DNA of 64,000 nucleotides from Polymyxa betae (Eukaryota; Endomyxa; Phytomyxea; Plasmodiophorida; Plasmodiophoridae). The notes below the pieces were generated by a model, which ran no database searches, had not been told where the DNA came from, and saw nothing but the letters and a program-made list of their open reading frames with translations. Shown in pieces: positions 43,658 to 54,849 of the stretch. The stretch is from contig RBZT01000721.1 of NCBI GenBank assembly GCA_003693705.1, positions 62,001 through 126,000 of the forward strand, read 5' to 3'. The number at the start of each line of letters is the position of its first letter. Position 1 is the stretch's first letter. A program made the translations under genes and the position numbers.

Positions 43658-43913
43658 ATGGCGACGCTGCCTGGGGACATCGACACGTTCGGCAAGCGAG
43701 CTTTACGTCTTGGGACGTTCGTTGGGTGTGTAGCGACCGCCGCCTATCTGGTCCTGTTTCACGATTATGGCCTACCCGAGCCTCATTGCTTCACCGGGGT
43801 CGTCCTGTCATTGTTGGCAGGTTCTACAAGCTAACTGAATCTCTTAGATACGCAATCTGTACAAGGCCAAGAAAGCACAGCTATTATCGACTCCAGATCA
43901 GACCAAACAATGA
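43658..43913 (+). CDS. Small single-pass membrane protein
   Basis: Two exons (43658-43798 and 43848-43913) with a 49-nt intron give 68 residues: a short polar N-terminus (MATLPGDIDTFGKRALRLG), one membrane segment (TFVGCVATAAYLVLF), then HDYGLPEPHCFTGIRNLYKA and a basic/polar tail ending DQTKQ. Size and layout resemble small mitochondrial inner-membrane assembly factors, but no specific family is recognised. The exact intron size and in-frame join support it being real. Confidence 0.5.
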
Positions 43914-43952
43914 AGCGATTTGTGATATTTCATTAGTTTAATCAGAAAGATT

Positions 43953-44341
43953 TCAAGCTGTCGATGTCTCGTATTTCAGTTTTCGGGCGAGATTCTGGAC
44001 AAACAGGTTTCTTCGTAGCGATTCGCGACGATTCGTTTTCTTGAGCTTAGCGCTGTCGAAGCTGACGCCCAGGACGAGCTCATCATCGCTCCCATCCTGC
44101 ATGGCAATGTCGAGCTTCAGCTTGGAGATGATTCTGGATAGATCGTCGTCGACCTCGTCTAGTACAACGTCATCTCGAAGGTCCATCTATTGGTGACTGA
44201 TTGTTCCCGAACGGCCGGTGGATTGATCCACCACATGCTTCCGTGGACGTCGCCATCGTCAAAGGACGCCCCCCATAGCGTGATTGTCGGACTTTCGCAA
44301 TCTTCTCCCGCTGCATTCTCGCTCTCTGCCCTCTCTGCCAT
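43953..44341 (-). CDS. Small acidic protein, unrecognised
   Basis: Minus strand. From ATG 44341: AERAESENAAGEDCESPTIT, LWGASFDDGD, then through an intron of about 62 nt into MDLRDDVVLDEVDDDLSRII, DGSDDELVLGVSFDSAKLKK and a basic C-terminus (RRESLRRNLFVQNLARKLK). About 108 residues, acidic then basic. It is divergent to eIF2A, with start codons about 150 bp apart, so a shared promoter is likely. The second exon could alternatively be an independent frame starting at its own ATG (44186). Confidence 0.45.
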
Positions 44342-44491
44342 CGCCTCTATCACAGCGACGACTCGTAGTAAACCCTTGCGACAGTCGAAACTGTGATTGC
44401 CCTGTCAGCCCCAGCAACAGTCTACTAGGCGGGACCTTCGTGCCAGTTGAACGAACAGCTTGTACAGTTGAGGCGGGACCTTCTACAGTCA

Positions 44492-46524
44492 ATGGAACCC
44501 GTGCTGCTGTCAGTTCTGTCATCAGATGGTTTTGCTACAGGCAATGCACCATTCTCGTCTCTATCGCCGCTTGATCTCGGGGCGGTCAATCTTTCTGAGC
44601 CAGCTTTCGCATGGTCGCCGGATCGTCAGCTTCTAGCTGCAGTCGGCAATGGCGATGAGCAAGTGTTCGTAATCCCGGCATCATCCATTCATGATGGCAA
44701 ACCCGTCCCGAAGTTACTCATTTCTGAGAAATCAGTCTCGTCCATCTGTTTTTCACAAAAATCGTCATGGATTTGCACCTGGCGTAAACCTGTTTCTGAC
44801 TCCGACCTGAATATGGCGGTATGGTCGCTGGAGACCGGCGCGTGTATTGTTCGTTCTCGTCGTGCTCGATTAAACAGCGCTGCTGGTGACCCTGTGCAAT
44901 GGTCCAGTGACGAGAAGACTGTCTGGATTCAATCAGGCTCTGAATTACTCGGCTACGAGATCGAATCGAATTCGACTCACGACCCTTGTCGTCATCCTTA
45001 CAAGCATCGTCTCCATGTTCCCGGTATGGTGCGATTTTGGCTGGCGCCGCTAATCGAGCCATCTTATCGCGTTCTGGTGCTGATTGCTGAGAAAAAAGGC
45101 GAGCCTGCGAAATGCATCGTTTACAATTCCAATGCTTTCGATAAACCGGTGTGCTCCAAGAGCTTCTATCAATCCGACGATGTCGAAGCTATGTGGTCTC
45201 CGGCGGGCCACGCCGTTCTTGTTAAGGCTTCAGCTGCTCATGATGCCTCTGGTAAATCATACTATGGGAGCGCATCGTTGTATCTGTTGCCTGCCGATGG
45301 GTACAATGCGCCCATGACTATCGTCGCAGCTGGGACCGATGGTGCTTGCGCTGATGCTCAGTGGAACCCCATTCGAAGCAAGCGCGAATTCGGTGTCGTC
45401 TGTGGGCGTCGTGCTTGGATTTGCAATTCCGTCAATGGAAAATGTACGATCGACTTTGGTAAGAATTCTTGGAACACATTCCGATACAGCCCATCCGGAA
45501 GGTCTGTTTATCTGTTCATGCCCGTATTCTTGCTCTCATGTTTCATTGAGTAGATACGTGGCGCTGGGTGGTTTTGGAAATCTTCCTGGAAAGCTCTGGT
45601 TCTTTGATCGCACGGAGAAGCGATTCTTGGGCACCGGTGTTGATCATGTAAATTGCTGTTTTATTGGGACATATTATATCCCTAATGTAATGATATACAG
45701 AGTAGCAAGTTCATTGGTTGGTCGCCGGATTCCCAGTATGTTCTCACCGCAAGACTATTTCCTAGTCGAAGAGTAACTCGTTGTGATGATTGTCTTGAAC
45801 GCTTATTGAGATTCGAACTTTAGGTCGAGAATGGGTTCACAATCTTCAAATATACAGGGGACGTCGTGTCAAAACATGAGTTCAATAGGCTTGTGGATGC
45901 TCAGATTCTAGCCTTGAAGCCGCCATCCGAGTATCCTAACGTTGCGACTCCAGCCGAAGTAATTGAGCGCTCTCAGCCCATTGAGGCTGCTGCTACAACC
46001 GTCCCTGGAGCCGCATCAGCTGGCGCCTATATTCCACCTAAAGCGAGAGCAGCAGCGGCTGCTGCTGCTGCAGCGGCTGGTGCTCCCGTTCAAAACAATG
46101 TCAGCTCAATGCTCCAACAGCTTCGTGATAGCCACGGCCCACAGAAGGTAATCTGTTAGAAACTCACAAAACAAGACACTCAGAAACAAGTCAGGTTGGA
46201 TTGCAACCCACGGCACCTGCTCCGCAACCGAAAAGCGACGATCCCAAACGTGCGGCTAAAAACCAGGCAAAAAGAGAAAGGAGGAGTAAGGCCAAAGCCG
46301 CGGAAGCAGAATTGTCTGCAAAAGCAGGGGTCGAAGATAAGGCATCAGCGGCTGCTGACAAGGAAAGGGCTCTCAAAGCTTTGAACAAAAAGCTTCGTCA
46401 AATTCAGCAGTTGAAAGAGCAAAAACAAGACGGCAAACTGGTGCTAAATTCTGAGCAAGAAGAGAAGCTTGCTAGAGAGCAAGAAATCATCAAGCAAATT
46501 GAGGCCTTATCTGTTCAGTGTTAG
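44492..46524 (+). CDS. EIF2A: Eukaryotic translation initiation factor 2A (eIF2A)
   Basis: Monomeric factor that can deliver Met-tRNA to 40S subunits independently of eIF2. A large first exon encodes most of the WD40-like propeller: FAWSPDRQLLAAVGNGDEQV, SDLNMAVWSLETGACI, VEAMWSPAGHAVLVKASAAH, YYGSASLYLLPADG and ACADAQWNPI. Later exons give YVALGGFGNLPGKLWFFDR, SKFIGWSPDSQYVLTARLF and ENGFTIFKYTGDVV, all typical of eIF2A. An alanine/proline linker (AYIPPKARAAAAAAAAAAG) precedes the basic helical C-terminus (RAAKNQAKRERRSKAKAAEA; LNKKLRQIQQLKEQKQDGKL) that contacts mRNA and ribosome. The start is the ATG at 44492; the upstream in-frame TTG is not used. Confidence 0.92.
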
Positions 46525-47220
46525 GCGTCATAAATTGTCGATTGTACATTCATCAATACGTTCTACTTTGTTGTTCCGTACTGCTAGAAAATTCGGAATA
46601 TCGCAAATCTTGTGAGAATATGTTCCGACCCGGTTGAATTTGCAATGATTAAGTTTTAAATGCTCCATGCGATTTTGCTGAAGTCGTTTAACAAAACATT
46701 GCGTCAGCACTCGATCACGGCAAGAATTTAGCAGCTCAGATTGTGTCTAATAGTGTGAAGGTGGAAGGATCAGAACGGAGATCGTTTAATCAATGGTTCA
46801 TGTTTCAGAGGGGGCCGTCATCTAACTCATCGATGGGTGAACTGATTGCTTTTCAAAGTGCAGAACAGACGACGCCTTATGTATCCTGCAAAGACTTCCC
46901 ACCAGCCTATAGATTCACAATACAATACCGTACGATACAAATGCAATAATAGAAAATCGTCTGGTCAAACACAGATGTACATTGAAAAACTGGATTTTGG
47001 CTTGAGACGGTACGAAGCAAGAAGCTTAGCATGCTTATCATGGCAGCAGACAGCATGATTGCTCCTCTTTAACCATTTGATTGTCGACTGTTGAGCCAAA
47101 AGACTGATTGACAGTTTGACTGGTGCGCGGCCTGTCCATTCTCCTTGACTGTTTTGGCCTTGGACCTTGGTTGGCCTTTGGGTCATTTTCCATACAGGAT
47201 TCACAAATCGCTATGTCCAG
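46525..47220. other. Intergenic region, no supportable gene
   Basis: About 700 bp. A 60-codon minus frame (46528-46710) and short plus frames (46743-47058) lack domains and splicing partners. Nothing structured was seen. Confidence 0.4.
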
Positions 47221-48905
47221 ATGATTGCCGACATTCTTGATCAGGTCGTTCAGTTCCTGGACGCCGATGAGGTCGGCCGACTGCTCTCAGTTTGCAAAGG
47301 CTGGCTGAAAACGCTGCATGTTCGCGCCGTTTGGAGAAGGCAATGCTTGGATCCTGGCTCCAGCACACGATTGGCACTTCCGCCCAGCATTCCTATTGCA
47401 GAGCTCGATGCGAACCAGATGAGGTCGCTTCTAGTCTGTATCAGATCGCTCTCATCGCCTGTGCTGAACTTCGTCATCATCAAAGAAGGCATTTTCGAGT
47501 CGTCGCGCGATGATGATTCTCAAGGCATAGAGAAAACGTTGGATTTTCGAAAGGACAGTTTCTGGTCTTCAACCGGATCTGAATCCCAAGATGAAGGCGC
47601 CTTGTTAGTTTATCAGCTAATCCATGGCCTTTGCGTGATCAAAAAGGTTTCGATTACCCCGTTTCGAGCCTTCTATCAACAGGTCTCCACTCTCTTTCAA
47701 AACGTTTACATTGGCCTCTAAATCTGTTTTTGAAGAGAATGCAATGTTATGGCCCCTTAAGAGCCCGTATCACGGTTCTGCTCTTCCCCGACGATGAATC
47801 GAGCATCACATACCGCGGTCCATGGTGCAATCTTGAAAATGTCGAAAGTGGGTTTTCAAAACATTTTTTATGCGTCGCTCATTTGCAAAAGAACCATTCT
47901 GGTTTGATATCGAAAGGGAAATGATTGTTGGTGGAGCATTTCGTGTTGAACTTGAAGGGCGATGGTCAAAGCAGCCCAGCGATCAGCTGTACTATGTCTG
48001 TCTACGTGATGTGATGTGCTGTGGCGTTCCTGTAGCAGCCGTACCGAGCCAGACATTTCTCAGTGCCTTGTACGGCAGGGTGAAGGAATCCGAACGTGGC
48101 CGTCTCATGTCGTACCAGCAATTTCATGCCTTGCTTTTTGACGAAGTCGAACTGATGCAGAATGCGGTCAAAAACGAACTAACCAAGCAGCGGGCGATGC
48201 TGAAATGCCGAGCGCTGATTAACTGTCGTCGAATCGACGATTTGATTGAAACCGTCTTCCCCTCATACTATTACGATCTGCATTTCCGCGACGAAGTCGC
48301 CCGCGATGTTTGCGAACTGGATGACGGTTGCATCTCCGCGTACATTGACGCTTTGAGCGATATGCAAGTCGTCCTGACCGAAGAAGAATCGATCTGCCAC
48401 GGAAAGATGACGGTTCGCTCGAAAGATCTCAAATCGTTTGTCGAGTTGGTTTCTGCTCTTCGCATCTCTTTCTCAGAACGGCTCGGTGATGTCTTCTTCG
48501 ACGCCGGCGATTATGCGTCTGCTATGACATGCTATTCGGCTGCTATGGTCTCAGATAAGGTTCGTTTTTGGTTCATTCGGTATTAATGTGTTGTCTGAGC
48601 TCAGTCAGGTGTTAATAACCTGTGCCCATCTCTGCAGCAAACCTCGAACGGTAACTTACCTGACCATCCTTATCCGGACCTACGACAACGGCCCTGAAGC
48701 TGTTGAGAGCATCTTCGCCATTTTGAAAAGACGTCACCATCCGCATATCGGCTGCCTGTTTCTGCAGAAAATGGTCCAGCAGCATTATATCGATATGCGG
48801 ATGGCTGCTAGGCTTTTGGAAATGCCATCAGCGAGTGCCGATTTGGTGCAGGACTATATGAAAAAACAGGAAGCCTTGTACAATCCGATGCTTAATGATG
48901 CTTAA
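47221..48905 (+). CDS. F-box-like protein with helical C-terminal region
   Basis: The first exon starts at ATG 47221 with an F-box-like block: IADILDQVVQFLDADEVGRL, LSVCKGWLKTLHVRAVWRRQ. Further exons, split by introns at about 47682 and 47847 and near 48559, give a beta-rich part (RARITVLLFPDDESSITYRG; FRVELEGRWSKQPSDQLYYV) and a long helical part (LMQNAVKNELTKQRAMLKCR; VFFDAGDYASAMTCYSAAMV, TPR-like). It ends with FLQKMVQQHYIDMRMAARLL and LYNPMLNDA. An SCF substrate receptor is likely from the F-box, but the substrate domain is unrecognised. The intron near 48559 (about 80 nt) is longer than most. Confidence 0.6.
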
Positions 48906-49531
48906 TTCATCATGTCGTTGCGATTGCTGTGATTACCCTTTATTTAGACTATAGAAGGCATCGTTCCTTAAGCCAGTACTATTCATCTACCTATCTAGTA
49001 ATTTATTGTCCGGTTCGAATAAACAGTCATTTTTATCTGCATGCGAACCGAGCTGAAGTGGGCATTTTTCAAATTTCCGAATCTAATCTGGCACGTGTCG
49101 TTCACGAAGAGAGGTAAAAACAACAACTGCTGATCGAACCAGTAGGTACCAAGCCGGTTTGTGTCAGCCGCCTAAAGGCCACAATCGGCCGTCTGCCCAC
49201 CTCCGAATCCCATCACACTGTCTATTGGTTCGCCATCGCTCAGAACACTTCGGCCGATATCCCTTCGATAGCCAGAAACCTCTCGAAGAGGAACGAGCGA
49301 CGGCGCCGACTGCATTACGTAACGTTAACACCAATCCATTCAAAATTGAGCGCAGCCTGTATTGGGCTGTGCTCGCGCACTACAAACAGCAATCAGCAAT
49401 TTGCAGTCATTTTGACCTGATCGCTGCCGGCGTCGTCCAACCCGAAGCTGCTCGACCTGCTCCTCTGTCCGCCAACCTGAGAGCATCGCGCTGCTGAACA
49501 CGCTCGTCGTCGAGTGTGGCCATCGGTGCCG
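48906..49531. other. Intergenic region upstream of the TRF2/HOY1-type gene
   Basis: About 625 bp. A 112-codon plus frame (49159-49497) shows no domain. A GTAACGTTAAC palindrome-like site is at about 49320. No gene called. Confidence 0.4.
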
Positions 49532-51091
49532 ATGGCAACCTCGAAAGCCAGCTCGAAATTTAAGCCGGTCCGGGCGCGATGCCAGCGGCTGAAAATTGGG
49601 GATTGGTCCTATACGGCACCGAATGGGAGCGCGAAAACTGATTTCGAGGCCAAGTTTCTGTTTAGTCGGTGAGCTGGATGGTCTTTGTTTCGAACGCCAG
49701 CTTGACTGTCTATTACAGCAAGCGATTGGTTTGGGAGTGGAAAGTGGACAGCCAATCAAAGCGGAAAGTCGAAGTGAACTTTGCCAGCATCGAACAAATT
49801 TGTTAGTATGCAGCAAGATAGGAACGTCTAATATTCATATCGGGACAGATTCGGAAGGCAACAGTGCCGGCAATCAATGCAAATTGTTCATCGTTGTGAA
49901 AAGTGCCCCGACTCTTTACCATGGAACAATCTTGAACAATCAGCCAACAAAATGGTCGACTACCGAGGATTTCACAAACGGATGTTATATGAAATCGTCT
50001 CTTCATGAGCTGGATCTAGCGACCGAGTTGAGTGCTCTGAACGCCATTTTACAAACTCTTGGCGAGTTCGCTCCAAAGTATAATATGTCACTGTTTTTTC
50101 TATGTGATGCAATTCTAACGCATCCCGTCTTGCCTTTAGTTTCCGCGAAATGCTGTCACGACGAATGTTCCCTCCTGAGCAGAAGTACCGGACCGTTGCG
50201 TCGCTTGTGACCTCTGAACCGCCCGCCAAACGCTTCCGTGCTGATTCTGCGGTCAAACGTGTTGCATCAGGTGTCGAGCAAGCTGTCGCAGTTAAGCAAG
50301 AGGTGGCGCCTGTTCAGCCAACGTTATTGCAAATCGGCTGTTCGTGTGTCGGCGCATGCGATGCGTTTCTATGCCCCTGCTCAGCTGCGTTGAGACAATG
50401 CAGCCCTCACACATGTAAATGCACGCAGGATTGCTGCCAGAATCCGCTGTCTTTGCTTGCAGCGAACGGCGTTCCATTGGACCGTTTAAGGAATCATCTT
50501 TGCCTTAACGACAACATCGTGTATCATCCCGAGCGTAAACCTCAACGTCAGCTGTACACTCGGATACAATTGCCCTGCTGCAAATCCGAGACCGCTTTGA
50601 TTCATGCTCTGGCTACCGATATACGATGCATGTGTGGCTCCTCCTGGAACTTCTCCTTCTGTCGACGTGCCCTCATCAATGAAAACAATCCGTCTTGCTT
50701 TCACTGTCCAAAGTGCAAGGTTTGCCAGAATATCGACGCGAAGCACTGCAACACTTGCGGTGTCTGTTCGAGCAATGCCAAGCCCTGCGCGTGTTTCAAA
50801 ATGCAATCGACGGCTTCGCTCAAGATGACAGGAACTGTTATAGATGAGAAATTTTCACCCATGGCATTGTTTGATGATGATGGAGAGCAATCGTTGGTGG
50901 TATCTCCAGCATTAGCAACTGACAGCCCAGCTTCGGTCTCTTCATTGTCTTCAATGACGCCTGTTGCTGCTAAAATGTCTGGAACCTCTTTTTCTGATCT
51001 GTCGCCTTTTTCGCAAGCCATGCTGGGGTTAGGCCGCAGTTCCGGTTTCTTTCAAGAGCTGCAAGGTCTTCTGAGCAATCTGTATTCATGA
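49532..51091 (+). CDS. TRF2/HOY1 PH-like domain protein with CXC-type cysteine cluster
   Basis: Four exons. From ATG 49532: LKIGDWSYTAPNGSAKTDFE, AKFLFSRKRLVWEWKVDSQ, KRKVEVNFASIEQI, CKLFIVVKSAPTLYHGTILN, QPTKWSTTEDFTNGCYMKSS and ATELSALNAILQTLGEFAPN. This matches the TRF2/HOY1 PH-like domain of plant and protist proteins (KKLVWEVL...KIEIQWSDI, PRKHTLWQATSDFTGG). The last, large exon holds an unusual Cys-rich segment: CSCVGACDAFLCPCSAALRQ, CSPHTCKCTQDCCQN and, further on, CFHCPKCKVCQNIDAKHCNT then CGVCSSNAKPCACF, reminiscent of CXC/tesmin-type zinc clusters. A Ser-rich C-terminus follows. A DNA- or chromatin-binding role is inferred from the cysteine cluster only. Confidence 0.7.
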
Positions 51092-51401
51092 TGTTCGCTG
51101 TCCTCCTGGAAGTTGCATGTACAATCATCACCTGTATACTGAATATGGTTTGCATTCTGGGGAAGTTTTGTTTGCAGAGAAAGACGTGTCTTCATCTTTG
51201 TCGCAATAGCATAATTAACGTATATAATATTAAAACATACAAATTCTTTAAAATCTATGACTTAATTTCGTCTCAGAATCAAAGTTAACTTGGGCTGCTT
51301 GCTGGCTTAGCTGATGTGATTTAATTCCTGAAATTGCGGATAAATTTCAGCATTACGCAATCCTTGTATCTTCGATAACCGAGTCGGTCTTCCTCGACGT
51401 C
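51092..51401. other. Intergenic AT-rich spacer before MCTS1
   Basis: 310 bp between two same-strand genes. AT-rich, especially 51190-51290. No gene or structured element seen; presumably terminator and promoter. Confidence 0.4.
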
Positions 51402-52205
51402 ATGTTCAAAAAGTAATCGTTCAACATCTTCCTGGTCGTCTTCTTCGCTGATAATCCGCATCTGCCAGGTTCACGCGGTCTGAGGATGTCGGGTCCTATT
51501 CTAAAATCAAATCGTCGGAGCAGAGGAAGATCAGGAAGTGTATCTCTGAGCATTACCCCGATGAGAACGAAAGTTTTGATATCGTGTTTAAGAAGAAGAG
51601 CCCCATGAATTTAGCAAAGTGGTATGAGACACCAGTCTTTTATCATTTTCTGAATTTGGCTCATTGTAAATATGTTAGCCATAATCATGTTCAATTGATT
51701 GCTTGCGAGAACAATCAAGTCTGGTTTTTCTCTTTTCGAAAATCGGAATACATTCCTACCCTTCGCACACTGCATAAATGTAGGCTAGACTATGCATCAA
51801 TCATTCAGGGAGTGACAAATTCTACCAGTTCCGAAAATGCTGCCCATCGTTCAAGTGGATCGTGGTGCCATCAAATTCATATTAGGCGGAGCGAATATCA
51901 TGTGTCCCGGTTTGACCTCAGCTGGAGGCAAAATGGAGACTCCATTGGAAGAAGGCTCCGTCTGCGTATGTAATCTGTATGCTTGGTTCACAGGTCTCAG
52001 AGATTGTCAGGCTGTTTATGCAGAAGGGAAAGAGCACGCATTAGCTATTGGACAGATGAGAATGTCCACCAATGCCATGTAAGATTTCGCTTCCAGCATT
52101 GATTTGATATTCAACGGTTGCCATAGTCGTTCAGAGAACAAAGGTATTGGAATCGAGGTTTTGCACCATCTGAACGATGGGCTTTGGGCCATGCCAACTC
52201 TTTAA
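51402..52205 (+). CDS. MCTS1: MCTS1/Tma20, ribosome recycling and reinitiation factor
   Basis: Partner of DENR; removes deacylated tRNA from recycled 40S subunits and supports reinitiation. Five exons: MFKK / [20 protein letters not shown] and [16 protein letters not shown] / [20 protein letters not shown] and [12 protein letters not shown] / [54 protein letters not shown] / [20 protein letters not shown]. The PUA domain ([27 protein letters not shown]) is almost identical to human MCTS1. The tiny first exon (MFKK) is joined by a 56-nt intron. The stop is at 52203-52205. Confidence 0.93.
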
Positions 52206-52313
52206 TATATAATTTGATAAAGATGTTTCTGCCTCTGGATATCCGGATGAAATCTTCGACGCGTGCCTATTGTTAAAATGCATTTCTGACCGATTCATTA
52301 CGCGACCCATCCG

Positions 52314-54818
52314 ATGGGAAAGTCTCAGAACAGCTCGATTCAAGTCGTCTGCCGATTTCGGCCTCAGAACGCGCTTGAAGATGAAATGCACACCGAAAAT
52401 GTCGTCGAAGTTTATGACAATAATGTCGCTAGTATCCAGAATCCAGGCCAGAAAGCGTATCGGTTCGACTTCGATTACGTTTTTGATGGAAATTCGCGGC
52501 AAGAAGATGTATTCGAGAAAACAGCAGCGCCAATGGTTGAAGAAATCATCCAAGGGTACAATTCCACAATATTTGCTTGTACGTTCATCGCACAGCATCT
52601 TTTCTGAGATGACAGAATGATCTATAGATGGGCAAACCGGTTCTGGGAAGACGTTCACTATGCAAGGAACTCCCGAAAATCAAGGCTTGATTCCTCGAAC
52701 TGTGCAGCGGCTATTCCAAGTGATAATGGCATCGCCCGATCAAATTGAATTCACAATCAGAGTCTCGTATATAGAAATTTACCTCGAGAAGGTCTGTGTA
52801 TTCGTTCTCAGACTTTCTTTTATGGTTGAGTAAGTTCTTCAGATTCGTGACTTGCTTGACTGCTCTCGAGAGAATCTTCGAATTCGAGAAGGCCCGACAG
52901 GAATGTGGGTGGAAGGCGCCACAGAAACCTACGTTTCTACTGCCAGCGAGCTTCTGAATATTATGAATTTGGGCATCGCCAATCGAGTGTTCTCGTCCAC
53001 CAGAATGAACTTGGAATCGTCACGAAGCCATGCCGTCTTCATGATCGCTGTCCAACAGTCGGACCGGGTGACCAAGTCGAAGAAGCACGCCAAACTGCTG
53101 CTGGTCGACCTTGCCGGCAGCGAGAAAGTCGAGAAGACCGAGGCCTGGGGCACCGCCCTGAAAGAAGCTCAGAACATCAACAAATCGTTATCAGCATTAG
53201 GCAATGTGATTAACGCTTTGACAACCAACAGCCCACACATCCCATACAGGTAACATTACTTTTGTTGCATCCAGAGGGCGGCCTCATGGGGCCATGGGGC
53301 ACCGCTGGGGCCACCAGTCTTAGCGCCGCGTCGCATGGGCTGATGCAACTATCGATTTCAAACAGGGCCTGACGCGTTCATAGGGACTCGAAGCTCACGA
53401 AGCTATTGACTGATAGTCTGGGTGGCAATTCGCTTTGCTGTTTGATCATCTGCTGCTCGCCCAGCCTGTACAATGTCGTTGAGACCATCACGACCTGTAG
53501 ATTCGGACAGCGTGCCAAACTCATTCAGAACAAGGCGAAGATCAACCAGGAGAAGTCGCTAGCCGAGTATAAGGCGCTTCTGGAGCAGGCTGAAAGAAAG
53601 ATCGCGCAGCAAGCTGAAATTATTGCTCGATTGGAAGCTCCATTGTCTGATATTCAGCTCTTGGATAACAACGAGCTGCTGGACGAGCAGGACGAGGAGG
53701 AAGCAAGAGATGGCTTTGGAGAGGAGCTTCCGAACACAAGAAGAGGAAGCAGGACCGTCAATCATCGCATTTCGGTGGCTGCAGGATCGGCTCTGAACGA
53801 GATGCAGGAGAAGATCCTCAATTTAGAAAAAGAGCTGCATTTAGCTCAAGACGAAACTGAAGGGCTTCGTGATCAGCTCTCAGAAAAACAAAGTGAAATT
53901 GAGATCTTGCACGAATCCCTAAACACAGTTGAAGGACAGCTTCAAGAATATAAAACCAAGGCAGACGAATCGGAGTGGCAAAGAAAGCACAGCCTTGACG
54001 AAGTTGCTATTTTACAAGCACAAACGCTTAAAGTGAATCTCGAGTTGGAGCAGCAAAGATTAAGGGCAGAACAAGCAGAGGTTGAAGCGCAACGATACTA
54101 TGATGAGAATAGGACTAGATTGGAAGGATTAGGGACCTGGACGAAACAATTTGAACCGAAGCCAACCGTGGACGAAACATTATCGCCTGCAAAGCAAATC
54201 CATGTTATCACGAAGCAATATGTTGGGCTATTTCATGAGTTAGTCGACAAAGTGGAGAAAATTTTAGAGCTTCAAGAAGCAAATTCTGATTTACAAGAGG
54301 AAGTGAAAGCGTATCGGAAATTCTTGGAGAAAGGCAGCATTGACGATGAGACCAGACGTCTATTTTCAAAGCGGGCCTTCGCTGAGAAGCAAGCGGCGAA
54401 GTTATCGGTTGAAAACGTTCAATTGAGACGAATCGAAGAAGAGCAGGCTAAACTACTGGATTCCTGGAAATCAAGAATATCGGACCTAGAGACAGGAGTA
54501 GATACCATGATAACATTGGGAAGGAGACGACAGGATCAGACCGAACTTACGATCTTGGATTTAAAGCAAGAAATCGATGCATACAGGGCCGAGCTGCAAC
54601 GCAGACGAGATACTGTCTCAGCCGTCATCCCACACATTCATAAGCCAATCGTGGGCGGAATGAAAACAGAACTAGTCCATAGCGAAGACGATAAATTGAG
54701 CCATGAAGATCAGGCGAATCTGGCTGAAGTCAAATTATCGATTCATGCTGAAGAGACGAAATCCAGCCATGAGGATGTCACGGACGATCCTTTCTTAATA
54801 GAAGATCTCGAGGACTGA
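52314..54818 (+). CDS. Kinesin-1 type heavy chain
   Basis: Plus-end-directed microtubule motor. Exons 52314-52578, 52628-52791, 52843-53249 and 53384-54818 join in frame to 756 residues. Motor motifs: SSIQVVCRFRPQN, AYGQTGSGKTFTMQG (P-loop), SSRSHAVF (switch I), LLVDLAGSEK (switch II), SKLTKLLTDSLGGNS and the neck FGQRAKLIQNKAKINQEKS. A coiled-coil stalk follows (EKILNLEKELHLAQDETEGL; DEVAILQAQTLKVNLELEQQ). The protein is shorter than animal KIF5 (about 950) and I see no IAK autoinhibitory tail motif; it ends DDPFLIEDLED. The third intron (53250-53383) is 134 nt and GC-rich, unlike the others. It converges with the Smr gene with 31 bp between stop codons. Confidence 0.93.
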
Positions 54819-54849
54819 TATAAATCGCAGCGATAATGTGTGCAATTTG

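Noticed and set aside
43479-43733. Hydrophobic plus-strand frame NWFATLLVVFLNVFLFFW
   Set aside because: T-rich intergenic sequence gives spurious membrane segments; the small two-exon gene at 43658 uses a different frame over its 3' part.
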